Positions 9,968 through 19,813 of a stretch of 30,061 nt of DNA are shown piece after piece (the stretch's first letter is position 1; each line of letters begins with the position of its first letter). The notes under the pieces were generated by a model. That model worked only from the letters and a program-made list of their open reading frames with translations. It was not told where the DNA came from and made no database searches. Position numbers and translations under genes: made by a program. This DNA comes from Pinguiococcus pyrenoidosus (lineage: Eukaryota; Sar; Pinguiophyceae; Pinguiochrysidales; Pinguiochrysidaceae): positions 1-30,061 of the forward strand of contig JAAMXY010000223.1 of assembly GCA_019677205.1 (NCBI GenBank), in the 5' to 3' direction.

Positions 9968-10905
9968 ATGAGGTCTCTCTTCGTTGTCGCAGCGCTTCTT
10001 CTCGCAAAAGCTCGCGCAGAATCTGGTACTTGCGCCCCGCTCGTACGGACTCCTCTTCTTCAGCGCACCCGAACTAACCCGAGTGTCGCGCAGCCGAGTT
10101 TGACTACGTGAGCGCCGATGGTACGAAGCGCACGATCAAGGCGGAAGAGCTAGAGGAGCGCATGAAGAGTCAAGCAGAATTTCTGAAGAACACGCAACGC
10201 ACAGAAAATGGCTTCATCAAAAAGACGGAAGGCTCCGGCAGTCGCGCGGACATCGAAGCGAAAGATCCGGCGATGAAGCTGTTTCTGCAGAAGGTATGCT
10301 GCCTAGGACAAGTCGCTCGAATCTACCCTTCTTGACGCTGTGTCCCGAAGGGAGAGTACGCGTTCAAGATGCTGAAGAAGGCTGGACACGCCGCGTCCGA
10401 CTCGCGGTTGGGTCAGCTGCGGACTGCCGACCTCGATGTCACCTTGGCGCCCTCGGCGGACGAGCTCTCGATCCCTGGCTTCTTCCGTGACGGCCTGATC
10501 CTGCATGTGCCCGGATACGATGGGGATTCCAGCAGCGAAGGGCTTTTTGAAGTCATCCTGGAGCGCGATCCGGAGCGCCTTGCTGAGCCGAGCATGCACC
10601 TCCTGAAGGCCTGGAAGCTCGACGCGAAGGACCAGCGGACGGAGGAGCTGTACGTGGAGCTCCTGCCGGAGGCGAGCTGGTTTGAGAAGTTCCTGCGAAA
10701 GAACTACAAGCCCATCCGGACGGTCTTTTCCGTGATCATCGTGATCTCGCTCGTTCGCATGGTGCGCGCTCTGCTTGAGAGATTCGTGTTCAAGTCAAAG
10801 GACAAGGAGGAGGACGCTCCCGAGGCCGAGCCCCAGCCGGAAAGGAAGAAGTCATCAGGTCGTCTCAAGGGAGCGGCGAGGAAGAGGGCGAAGCGTGACG
10901 ATTAG
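9968..10905 (+). CDS. Unrecognised secretory-pathway protein with signal peptide and C-terminal membrane anchor
   Basis: Exons 9968-10025, 10094-10293 and 10351-10905 join in frame to 270 residues. The first exon is almost exactly a signal peptide (MRSLFVVAALLLAKARAES, cleavage likely after ARA). A soluble, presumably lumenal region of about 190 residues follows. Near residues 208-224 is one hydrophobic helix (TVFSVIIVISLVRMV), then a highly charged, presumably cytosolic tail ending in Lys/Arg clusters and DD. This predicts a single-pass type I protein of the ER or secretory pathway. The layout resembles EMC10, encoded 5 kb away, but I see no sequence similarity. The second intron ends in AAG (CCCGAAG), unlike the usual CAG/TAG. 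I do not recognise the family and assign no function. The stop is 76 bp from the convergent glycosyltransferase-like gene. Confidence 0.75.
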
Positions 10906-10981
10906 CAGCACGTCCTTGGAACGAATAGCGGGCCCCCTTGATTGCTGAAGCTCGGCTGCTGGCACACTGCGTCGCTGCGCA

Positions 10982-12318
10982 TCACAGGCTCATCATCAAG
11001 TCTATGTACATCTGAGCGATGGACTCATGGTTGTAGTGCTGGGCAAAGCGGACTCTCTTGTCGACCAATTCAGGTCTCCAAGCTCCGATGGCCTTCAACT
11101 CCGCAAGGCGCTGCTGGAGTTCGCCGACCGTCTTGGCGGTCGCGTTGTAGCCCAGCTCAGCCCCTCGGATGAGCTCTTCGTACGACGCGTAGGGGTAGAC
11201 CAAGGTGGGAAGGCCATGACTGAGACACGTGACCAGCCTAGTCACTGGTCTCAAAACTGTCTCCTGCTCGTCACCTTCGCTGCGCGGCCAGATCAAGCAT
11301 GCGTCGACATGCTCAAACTGCCGATGATGCTGCCTTTGAACCTCCAGCGCCCTCTGCACCGCAGCGCTTTTGTGGCGGTCCCGCTGAAAGGCCTTGCAGT
11401 TGTCGTCCACATGGCATGCACCAGTGACGAACTCCAGCGTGTCGTCCAGGAGCCGCCGAACGGGGCTGAAGTCGAGGAAGAACAAGCCCCGGACGACCCC
11501 CAGCACCGTGGGGATGCGAGCCGCTGTCGTCCCCATCGAAAGCTGCTGCTGCGACACCAAGCGGAAGCCGGCTCTCGACACGACCTCCTCGATCTCTCTC
11601 CTCCTCTCTTCCGTCGGCAGATGCCCGGGATGTCCCATGAGCGCCAGCGTCAGATTCCTTTGCGGCGTCGCTGAGTCCAGAAAGACGAAGGCGCCAGCGC
11701 CAAGGGGTGAATGGGTTTGCGTCCATCCCACATGCAGGCATCAGGCTGGGCAGTACCTTCTTGGGCGATCTCGGCCTCTCCAGCAAAGTTGCTGTGCGGG
11801 TGGTAGATGACTGATGCGCGCGGTTCGTGCGGAAGCTGGTGTCGCTCCAGCAAGAAGTCCGCGGACGCGTGGGTGTTCTCCACGAACTTGTCAATGTAGT
11901 AGCTCTCCTCCGGGGTCAGCACCGCGCCATCCACTCGGTCAAAGATATTCACGGCTCCCAGAGCGTGACATCGCTCCCCGGCGCGGACGTTGTACTCCTT
12001 CACGTGAAAGCAGAAGGCCAAGCCCTCCAGCGCCGCCGACGCAGGCCTGTTCTCCGCGAAGCTGTGCGCCTCCAACAAGTCAAAATTCAGAGCTGGCGTG
12101 CGGCCTTCCTCCGCCCACTTCTTTTCCAGCGCATGGCCCGCGAGCAGACCGCGAAGCATGATGCTCGACCAGGTATGCTGGTATAGAAACGCCAGCTTAA
12201 CGGACGGCTTGGCATCCATCCAGCCGGTGGGCTCGAAGTGTAGGCGGATCAGGACCAGCACACGCAAGGCCATCAGGAAGGCCAAGGTGGGGACAATGCA
12301 CAACCAACTGTCCCGCAT
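10982..12318 (-). CDS. Membrane-anchored probable GT-B glycosyltransferase
   Basis: Two minus-strand exons, 12318-11757 and 11670-10982, join through an 86-bp GT-AG intron (phase 1) to give 416 residues. The N-terminus has a short basic start then a hydrophobic helix (LCIVPTLAFLMALRVLVLI), predicting a type II Golgi/ER protein. In the C-terminal half, HVDACLIWPR, then VTRLVTCLSHGLPTLVYPY and SYEEL, resemble the nucleotide-sugar site of GT-B enzymes, where the protein is chosen by an R/K-L-x(n)-G-x-P pattern followed by E. LALMGHPGHL in the centre would be the start of the second Rossmann domain. N-glycosylation sequons (NLT, NAT) fit a lumenal location. The family, donor and acceptor cannot be named; glycosyltransferase is an inference from weak motifs and topology. 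The intron is needed because the two reading frames overlap in different phases. Confidence 0.62.
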
Positions 12319-12863
12319 GGTACTTCCCGAGGCGGTGCAGGCCCCTTGAGCAGATGACGAAAGCTGCTGCGCCCGCTGGTCACACTGTCTTGCAGACCGG
12401 TGGACGGTTGGAGATTAGCAATATATATCCAAAATATTTAATATATTATAGTGAGATCAAAGTTTCAAAATTTAGGCGAGGGGAGAGAAACGATTGGGTC
12501 GAGCTCGAGAAATCGAATCCACCGTTTCAGAAACAGTTTTCAACATGTACAGCTCCTTTGCCACATGCCAATTAAAACTGACGTCATGTGCAAAATCAAA
12601 ATCAATTGGCTTACACTGAAGATGAAAACCTTGACTTGTGTATCCATCCATATCACAGCGTAAGAATCGGAGAGAATGACGCGCATTTCAAATTTGTTCA
12701 TGCCACTGTCTCAAGGCGTTTCCTTTGAATTTGCACCAAGCGTCACGACGCAGCTGTGGCTCCCACTTCCCATTGCGCTCTGCAATCCTCGGCTAGAGCC
12801 AGATTGTAAGCCGCAGCCGCCGGGAGCATTGCCGCCACCATACCTGACTCGCCCCTGTCGAGC
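12319..12863. promoter_or_regulatory. Divergent AT-rich intergenic region
   Basis: This 545-bp gap separates two head-to-head genes. It has a strongly AT-rich core from about 12415 to 12670, including TATA-like ATATATATCC near 12421 and TTTAATATATTATAG near 12437. TTTCAAAAT (reverse complement of ATTTTGAAA) lies at 12463-12471, and a related ATTTCAAATTT at 12685. Small open frames here look non-coding. Confidence 0.5.
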
Positions 12864-15165
12864 ATGTCAGGCTACCGGAACAAGTGCAATGGCCTCGCTT
12901 CCAGCAGCAGCCCTCCAGGCCCTCTCCTGCCTACTGAGGCTCAGGATCAGCTCGATGATGCAACAAGCATTGGCCCTGGCAAGCTGGTGTGGATCCAGGG
13001 ACTGGGCTCCCGAAAGGAGCTCAATGGCTGCACTGCAGAAGTGGTCAAGCGTTCCAAGAAGCATCCGGACCGGTGGCAAATCCGCCTCGCCGACGGCGAG
13101 ATTGTGCTGCTGAAGGACAGTACCCTTGTGCCAGCTGTGGCGACGTCTCATCCCGCAGCTGTACTGCAAGAAAGCGCTCAGCTCCAACTTCCCAGCGAAG
13201 AAGTCGGACAGCCGCTGCACTCCACCTCGACCTACGCCCGCTCTGGTGACGAGGACACGAAGCTTGTCAAGGACGCCAGCAACAGCAGAGTGCCTACAGA
13301 GGTGCTGAAAATGTCGTCGGTTGCGGCCTCGCGACGCGATTTTGGTGACCAGAACGAAGCGCAGCAAGCCGACTTGGAAAGTAAGACGGCGAGCGGAAGC
13401 TCGCAATGCATCCTTCCCAAACGACAAAAAACTGCACCAACAGTATGGCAAGCTAGTGATCTAACCTTTCTCTGTCTTCTACTTTCGCTTACATACAGAT
13501 TGGGACTTTCGAGCTTGGCAAGAGCGGCAGCGTGACCTGCAAGCGAAGCATCGTGCCGACCAAGAAGCGATGTTCGAGCGCGTGCTACGTTCGATGTTGC
13601 CGGAGGAGCAAGAGCAGGACGGGGCAGAGGGGGACAGTGCGTACGCGCGAAGCCGTGCAAGACTAGAAGAGATGAAGAAGGACCTGTCGTGGATGAGCCC
13701 GGCTGTACGCACTGCTTGGGAGAGGCGACAGGAGAACGAACGGAGCGAACGCCAGAGCGCTCGACGTCCTTCAGGGCGACGTCCCACGGAAGAGGTCAGA
13801 GCCTTTCTCAAGCAGCCCAAGGCTAGGCTTCCTGTCGCGTACCAACTGGGCTTCGTCTCTGCAATCTGTATGCTGTACTCCAGGAAGTTTTGGCGCGCGA
13901 AAGGGAGGCACTGCGAAACCGATTCGCGCCGGGTTCAGAGGACACCATCGGGCTGGACCCGCTCGGTGACGCCAGTCCCAACGAGGGACGGAACGGAAAT
14001 CTGTTGCACGCCCTGGAGATGATGCAACGAGACATCGCAGAGTTGAAAGTACGAGAGGACGGCGAAGCGCCTCCGTCGGAGCCGAAGCCAACCGTGGCCG
14101 TCCAGCACGTCCTCCACGCCTTTGACGAGGCTGAGATGAGGTAAGACCACGGCATCGGAAGTGAAAAAGTCAAAAGCGCAAATCTATACTGATGCTTGAC
14201 GGTGCCTCGGCGGTACCCGCAGACGGCAAATGCAGTGTAAACAGGGGACGTCGCGTGAAGCTCTGGAAGATGCCACCGAGAAGAACGAGCAGCGATTTCT
14301 GGAGTTCCTGACTCGGCTGGAGAAGGATCAAGAGATGGAGCGCGCCAATGCGGTGGATTCGGGCCTTGCAGAGGCGAACGAGGGAAAGGCCTCCGAGCTC
14401 AAGGAGGTGATAGACATACTGGATCGAGCCGCCGCAGGTAGGCAAAAGGAGGGTCCCATCGCGGTGGCAGCACCCCAGTCACGCCAGATCTCGGCACCGG
14501 CAGTTCCGTCAGCAAAGCCCGCGACGTCAGAAGAAGGGGTCAGAAGCATTTCGAAGCTGACACTGCCGCCAACTCAGTCACGGCAGCCGGCACCAGCACC
14601 AGAGCGACATGCAGCGTCCGAGACCAAGCGGATCTCAGCACCGAGGGGTCGGATGCAGTACGGCGAAGATGAGCGCCGAGATTCGGTTTCGGATTCCGAC
14701 GAGGAGGATTTCTCGAGAAGTCGACGTAGAAGCATCAAGGAAGAATCCGGAAGAAGCGTGCCCGACAGGGTTGAAGGGGCGTCTCCATCGCTGGCTCGGA
14801 CTTACTGGACCGCTGAAGACATGAGGCGGCAAGCTCCCATCCCGGCGGACAATGCGCAGCCCGAAGCTGTCACCGACGTCGTGACCACCACCGTTGTTCA
14901 CGACAGGGATCCGGATCAACGGATTGAGGATCCGTACTACTTGGCCGCGGAGTTGAACGACGACATCGACTCCGGAGCACACGGTGAGGAGGAGGATAAG
15001 CGTAGTGAAGTGGAGTTGACCGAGGACGACGACGACGATGATGACGAGTATCTGGTCAACATCCCGGAGACCCCAGAACAGCGCATGCACCGCGAGCGTC
15101 TCGTGCAGGAGTCCTTACGGATCTATCGCCGCCAGCAGCGGGAGGTTCAAATGAGCTTGCGCTGA
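12864..15165 (+). CDS. Unrecognised coiled-coil protein with N-terminal SH3-like segment and acidic tail
   Basis: Inferred exons are 12864-13380, 13499-13794, 13884-14140 and 14223-15165, about 670 residues, frame kept at each junction. Residues about 35-90 (KLVWIQGLGSRKELNGCTAE, then DRWQIRLADGEIVLLKDSTLVP) match a small SH3-like beta-barrel pattern common in algal and protist proteins (V-x-GL, LNG, RW-x-V-x-L-x-DG). The middle is predicted coiled coil, rich in Glu, Arg and Gln (exon 2, exon 3 and the start of exon 4). The last third is low-complexity Ser/Pro/Arg, then an acidic run of EDD residues near 15025-15050, and ends in a basic helix. The first intron is the weakest call: the donor GTAAGA at 13381 gives the correct phase, but the frame stays open past it to 13535, so a longer alternative product is possible. 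I assign no function. Confidence 0.62.
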
Positions 15166-15635
15166 GAGGAGCTTCGATACAAGGAGGGGCTGTGGAACAA
15201 AGGAGCCAACATGAAGCAAACACAACACAACGCTTTGCTAGTCTGTCCCCAGATCACCTCGACCCTTTCCTTACGCAGCTCGCATGGCATGACCGCGACA
15301 AGAGCAGGGGAGGCTGCAGTTTGGTCTGCGCGTCCACGTCGTCTGCCCCAAGTGTATCAACCAGTCCACCACTGTACTCTTTGCAGCTCAGATACCCACC
15401 TCCGCAGCATCTTCATGCCGGCTGGGCTACGGGCTTTGTTTCCCCTCTGTTTGGCGTTCCTCCGGTGGTGTGGAAATCCGTCGAACGCCTCGTGAGAACG
15501 AGCTTCGTGTCCGCGTCAAGCGTGCAGGTCTATGTGAAAGCGAAGGCCATGGTGGTACACAACTAAGCATCACCATCTTCTTTTTCTTCCTTTTCTTCGT
15601 TCAGCACACGAAGTCCATAAGCAGCTCGCGGATGC
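15166..15635. other. Convergent intergenic spacer, no gene seen
   Basis: These 470 bp lie between the stops of the coiled-coil gene and EMC10. A pyrimidine-rich stretch at about 15570-15600 is the only structure I notice. Overlapping open frames look like chance. It should contain both 3' UTRs. Confidence 0.45.
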
Positions 15636-16645
15636 TCATCTTTGACGCTTTCCACGGCCCTTTCCAGCTCTCGATGCACCACCGCCGCCGCCGCCTGCTT
15701 GCGCCGCCCTCGCGGATCCCCCGTCTTGCCCGCCTTGCCCTTGGCCTTCCTGCGCCGCGTCAGCAGGCGCCTCGGGAGGCTGGCCCGTGAAGAGCATCAG
15801 CACCATGGGCAGGATGATGTACCAGTACTTGCCGAGAAAGGACTGCTTCTCCGGCGCCTTCGGCGCCTTGTCTTGAAAGGATTTCACCTTTTCCATGCCA
15901 GGGGGGGGCGGTGCAGCCTGTTTGGCCTGTGGGATCGGGTTGGCGATGGTCGCCGCGCTTTCCTGTAGATCCGTTCGGAAGGACGACCCATCCTCGCTGA
16001 AGGCTTTCTTGTCGCAGTCGGGCGCGAAGTACGGTATGATCGCCGTGTAGGACAGAGCGAGGACATGGTCCCGCCCATCAAAGTGCACGGTCAGCAAGTC
16101 TCGAAGGCTGGCACGATGCAGGTCACACGCCGGAATGGACGCCAAAACATAGTGACTTGACTGGGTCCGAAGGGAACGGGGGACGCAGAATCAGCTTGTG
16201 ACCTGCGAATCGCATGGCGGTGCCGCCGCTGCGTGTTTACGCAGGACCGAGACGTACCTCTGGCTCGCGAAGACGCAAGCGGTAGTATCCCTTTCTTCGC
16301 ACCAGCTCTCTGAAGCGATCATACTCCACCGCGCTCATCGCGTTCTCACCGGCGATGATGATCTGCCAGCCAGACAGAGACGTTGTAAGACGATGGCTCG
16401 CTCGCTTTTGTCGCGGTGGTCACACAGATACACACTTTGCGAGTCTCGCCGCTCTCTGTCTCTACTTGTATCTGCCCGCGAGCAGTGAAGTCGGGCGTCC
16501 CAATTGCATGCTCCAGCACATAAGTCTGTATGCGAGCCCGCGGTTTCACCCCGGCGCCCAGGATCTCGCCCGTGGCGGACACCGCAGCCTCGCGGACAGA
16601 AGCCCCGGCCGAGGCCGTCAGCAGAAGGCCCAGCAAGACGCGCAT
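15636..16645 (-). CDS. EMC10: ER membrane protein complex subunit 10
   Basis: EMC10 is a lumenal/anchored subunit of the EMC, which inserts tail-anchored and multi-pass proteins into the ER membrane. Three minus-strand exons (16645-16436, 16362-16258, 16160-15636) join in phase 0 to 279 residues. A signal peptide (MRVLLGLLLTASAGASV) starts the protein. YVLEHAIG and the following beta-strand segment match the EMC10 lumenal core. FRELVRRKGYYRLRLRE matches the conserved (L)RELAxxNGLYRVRI region, and YVLASIPACDL matches the VSSFVPACSL region. The C-terminus is the clearest signature: EKQSFLGKYWYIILPMVLML followed by a Pro/Gly-rich tail with a run of six Gly, as in animal EMC10 ([20 protein letters not shown]). 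The tail here is longer and ends in basic residues. An in-frame ATG lies 54 bases upstream; I prefer 16645 because it begins the signal peptide directly. Confidence 0.92.
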
Positions 16646-16975
16646 AGTGCACTGCGGAGCCGATGGCGCGAAGGCGCGGAACTTTGCCGAAGTAGACAAT
16701 TCAAAATATCGTTTTTGAAGTTATCTGTTTAATACTATACAGGTTTCCAATGGGTCATGATGTTATTTTGAAAGTAATTGTTTGTTACTAGCTTTTAATA
16801 TGCTACTATTATTCAATATAATAGATACTTCTGAATCAGAACAACGAAAACCATTCACATTTCAAAATATATCTCTGCGTGGCGCGCTACGCGCAGTTGT
16901 CGGCTTTCACAGTAGTTTGTGAGGTCCACTGGTGCGTTCGTGCGCACTGATATCTTTGGCACAGACGCTGGTAAC
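16646..16975. promoter_or_regulatory. Divergent AT-rich promoter region between EMC10 and COX5B
   Basis: A 330-bp head-to-head gap with a very AT-rich core at about 16690-16870. It contains the 9-base motif ATTTTGAAA at 16765-16773 and its reverse complement at 16860-16868, plus a near match at about 16699. This is the clearest candidate bidirectional promoter in the window. Confidence 0.55.
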
Positions 16976-17561
16976 ATGCTCGCACGAGTGATCGCATCCT
17001 CACGACCTTGCGCGCTGCGCGCACTGCCGCGACTGGGCGCCATGCGCTTCCTCGAGTCCGACGGCCAGATTCCGGATCAAAGCGAGCAGGCCTTTGGGCG
17101 CCGGAAGATGGAGCTCGAAGCGGAAGCACGCGGAGAGGTGCGCTCTGCCAAATCCTTTCCAGCGTCGAAGTGCTGCGGCAGACGCAGCGGACATGGGCTC
17201 AACGTGCTTCTCCTTAGATTCTGTTCAACCGCGACCCGATCGTGCCGCCGGAGGGAGCGGGAACCAAGGAGAACCCCATCCTGGTACGCCCATGCGTCAA
17301 GCGCGCGATTCTCTGAAGGCGCAGGAGAGGTCACAGACGCAAGTTTGTGGAGATGCTGAGGGAAACTGCTTTGTTTTTTCGCTTGCCAAGGTGCCATCGG
17401 AGTTTGACGAGCGCGTCGTCGGCTTCGAGGATCCGGAGGTCCACCAGCTTCAGTGGTTCAACCTGAAGAGCGGGGCGTTGTACTACGTGCCCATCCTCGA
17501 CAAGTACTTCAAGCTGCACCCGATCGAGAACGCCCCGGTAGTGACTGTCGACCACCACTAG
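16976..17561 (+). CDS. COX5B: Cytochrome c oxidase subunit 5B (yeast Cox4) lacking zinc ligands
   Basis: Nuclear-encoded matrix-side subunit of complex IV. Exons 16976-17137, 17218-17283 and 17391-17561 join in phase 0 to 132 residues. The start MLARVIASSRPCALRALPRL is a typical mitochondrial presequence (basic, no acids). The family core is clear: RRKMELEAEARGE, FNRDPIVPPEGAGTKENPIL, VPSEFDERVVGF, LQWFNLKSG and YFKLHPI correspond to ExxxLxAxxxG, GT-x-ENP-x-LVPS, R-x-VG and the terminal FKL. In human COX5B four Cys bind zinc: two just after VG and a CxxC before the final YKL. Here VGC is VGF (Phe88), the next Cys is an acidic residue, and the CxxC positions are Val109 and Leu112. No Cys remains after residue 12. 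The protein is therefore a COX5B fold without the metal site. The last intron has a CCAAG acceptor. Confidence 0.88.
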
Positions 17562-18063
17562 GAAGCGGCGCACATCAGCTAGGCTTGCCGGGGAGAGCGC
17601 TTGGATGTCAGAGCAGGAACAAGACGAAAGTTGCTGTTTCCCACTACTGCTCGCCTTGCACCTTGCGGCCGACAGCACCACGACGAGAGTCGAATCGCAA
17701 AAGACTTGCAGGATGAGCAACGCACCTGAGGAACGCGTCTGAGCAGCGCGGGAAACGATGACAAGGCCACGTGACTTCCTCGACCTCTTGCTCCGCCACC
17801 GCCGGGTTCCCACTCTACTGACAGACCTCAGCAGCGGCCGTCCCAGCCGCTCGAACGCGCCCTGCGTCCTGCGTCTCGTCCGCTTTCCCATCCGCTGTTG
17901 CTCCCCTCAGTGGCGCGGTCGATGTTCGCATCGTTTCGCCGCCCAGAAGGAGAGAACGGCGCGACACCGTTGGGAGCCCGTCTTGTGTCGCGACTTCCCC
18001 AGCCAGTCGTTCGTAGCTCCGTCACACCGCGCGCGAATTCCCGCGCGCCGCACACGTCGGGCC
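17562..18063. promoter_or_regulatory. Tandem intergenic region upstream of MPP alpha
   Basis: A 502-bp gap between two genes on the plus strand. The MPP alpha frame stays open upstream to 17758 and includes GTG/ATG codons, but the translation is Arg/Ser/Pro-rich with no conserved content, so I treat it as leader or promoter. There is no AT-rich core, unlike the divergent gaps. Confidence 0.4.
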
Positions 18064-19712
18064 ATGCGCGGCCGCAGCTGTCTGCGGCTGTGGGAGCAGC
18101 TGGGCGGCCGGCGGCGCTTGAGCTTCTTCGCGAGAGAGAAGGAGGAGTATCTGCCCGTCGTTCAAGCTGCCAGCGAGTTTCGGCCGAAGAAGCCGCGCCT
18201 GAGGCAGGGAGATGTGCCTCCTGCGGCCTTGCAGAGGCTGCGGACGGATGTGATCTTTCCCTCGGAGGTGGAGAACTCCGTTCCGCCGCCGGCTGAGCAG
18301 CTGGAGCCGCGCCTGACCACTCTGGATAGCGGGCTGCGGGTGGTGTCGCGCGACACCTTCGGCCACCTGAGCAGCTTCGGCCTGGTGGGCGACTGCGGGA
18401 GCCTGTACGAGAAGAAGACCGGCGTGGTGCACATGCTGGAGCTGATGGCGTTCTCGTCGAGGCCGGACCGGAGCTCTGCCGACATCATCAGGGAGGTGCA
18501 GGACATCGGAGGGATGGTGAATGCCGCCTGCACGCGAGACCATTGCTGCTTCATCCTGGATGCGCTGCGACGCCACCTGGACGATGGCATGAGCCTCATC
18601 GGGGACTGCTTGCTCAATCCGACGTACGACGACCCCGTGGAACTGCAGCAAGTGAAGGAGATCATGAGCTTGCAAGCGGCGGACACGCCGCTGGAGATGC
18701 ACATCATCGAAGCGCAGCACGCGGCTGCGTGGCCGGGCCAGCCGCTGGGGCGCAGCTTGCGGGTCACCGAGGACGTGGACTTGCACTCGCTGACGCTGCA
18801 CGACCTGCATGATCATCGGTTGGCCACCTTCCATCCTTCGAGGTAGGGTGGGACCCAAAAGAGACGAGACGAAGCGTGCTACCTGCTCATGTCCTCTTGC
18901 GTGTTTCTTCTTGCGTTCATCCAATTAGGTTGGTGGTGAGTGGGGCGGGGATGGAGCACGGTCGTCTCGTGGAGCTGGCCCAGAAATACATCGAACCCAA
19001 GCTTCCAAAGGCATCGCCGAAGGCCTCTCCCCGGCCGCGGTCGGAGTTCTTTCCTGGCCACGTCCTCCGAGAGGTGCATCATGAGATGAATGACCAGGGG
19101 CTCGTGAAGGTTGCCTTTTCCTGGGAAGGCGTAGGATGGAAGCACGACGATGCGATCGCAATGGCACTCCTGCAGACTCTCTTGGGAGGCGGCGACTCGT
19201 TCTCGGCGGGAGGGCCGGGCAAGGGCCTGCTGTCTCAGTTGTATCTGGAGATCCTTAACAAGTTCAGCATGGCGGAGGGCGCCGAAGCGCAGTTCCACAA
19301 CTACGACGAGGAGGGCATCTTCTCGTTGGTGGGCACATCTGCGCCAGACAAGGCGGCGGAGCTCAGCCACGCACTGTGTGATTTTTTCGTGAGGTATTCG
19401 TACGTCCCAGTGCAGGACAAGGCCTTGGACAGAGCGAAGCAGATGCTCAAGGTGAATCTCCTGACGATGATGGAATCAAGGTTGATTCTCTTTGAGGACA
19501 TGGGGCGACAGATCCTCACCTACGGCGAAGTGATGACGGCGAAGCAGATTTGCGACAAGGTAGACGCAATCACGGCCGACGACATCATGCGAATTGTGAA
19601 AGGGATGCTGCAGTGTCCCCCGGCAGTCTCTGCTGTGGGCCCAAAGCTCGACAACGTTCCGACTAGGGAGCAGGTCGATTGCTGGTTTGGTGTAAAGAAG
19701 AAGCAAGAGTGA
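18064..19712 (+). CDS. PMPCA: Mitochondrial processing peptidase alpha subunit
   Basis: Matrix M16 family protein that binds presequences and hands them to the catalytic beta subunit. Exons 18064-18842 and 18929-19712 (phase 2) give about 520 residues. The N-terminus MRGRSCLRLWEQLGGRRRL is a plausible targeting peptide. TTLDSGLRVVSRDTFG opens the first M16 domain. HMLELMAFSSRPDRSSADII occupies the place of the HxxEH zinc motif of the beta subunit, and the zinc ligands are absent, as expected for alpha. The glycine-rich substrate loop GGGDSFSAGGPGKGLLSQLY is present in the second domain, as is LFEDMGRQILTYGE. The length fits the family. The upstream frame is open to 17758, so a longer start cannot be excluded; 18064 is the ATG that begins a targeting peptide. 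The 3' end is 101 bp from the convergent farnesyltransferase gene. Confidence 0.92.
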
Positions 19713-19813
19713 CCCAAGCAGAGTGGTCAATGCAACCCGCCCCCAAAAAGGGCAAGGGAAAAAGAAAGGAGAACCGTGCCCCTCGGAAAGCCAGGAAATC
19801 GAAGCGGGCCGCT

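Noticed and set aside
10982-12318. A frameshift or pseudogene in the glycosyltransferase-like gene
   Set aside because: The two overlapping frames are joined in phase by a normal 86-bp GT-AG intron (11756-11671) with a pyrimidine-rich end, so no lesion is needed.
12676-13113. A 145-codon plus-strand frame overlapping the coiled-coil gene start
   Set aside because: It is in a different frame from the SH3-like segment, starts in the AT-rich promoter and has no conserved content.
17758-18063. An N-terminal extension of MPP alpha from 17758
   Set aside because: The extra 102 residues are Arg/Ser/Pro-rich and unconserved. The ATG at 18064 opens a normal targeting peptide.
18022-18924. A 300-codon open frame on the minus strand opposite MPP alpha exon 1
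   Set aside because: It is the antisense of a well-conserved MPP alpha exon in GC-rich DNA, and its translation (rich in Arg, Gln, His, Val) has no recognisable domain.
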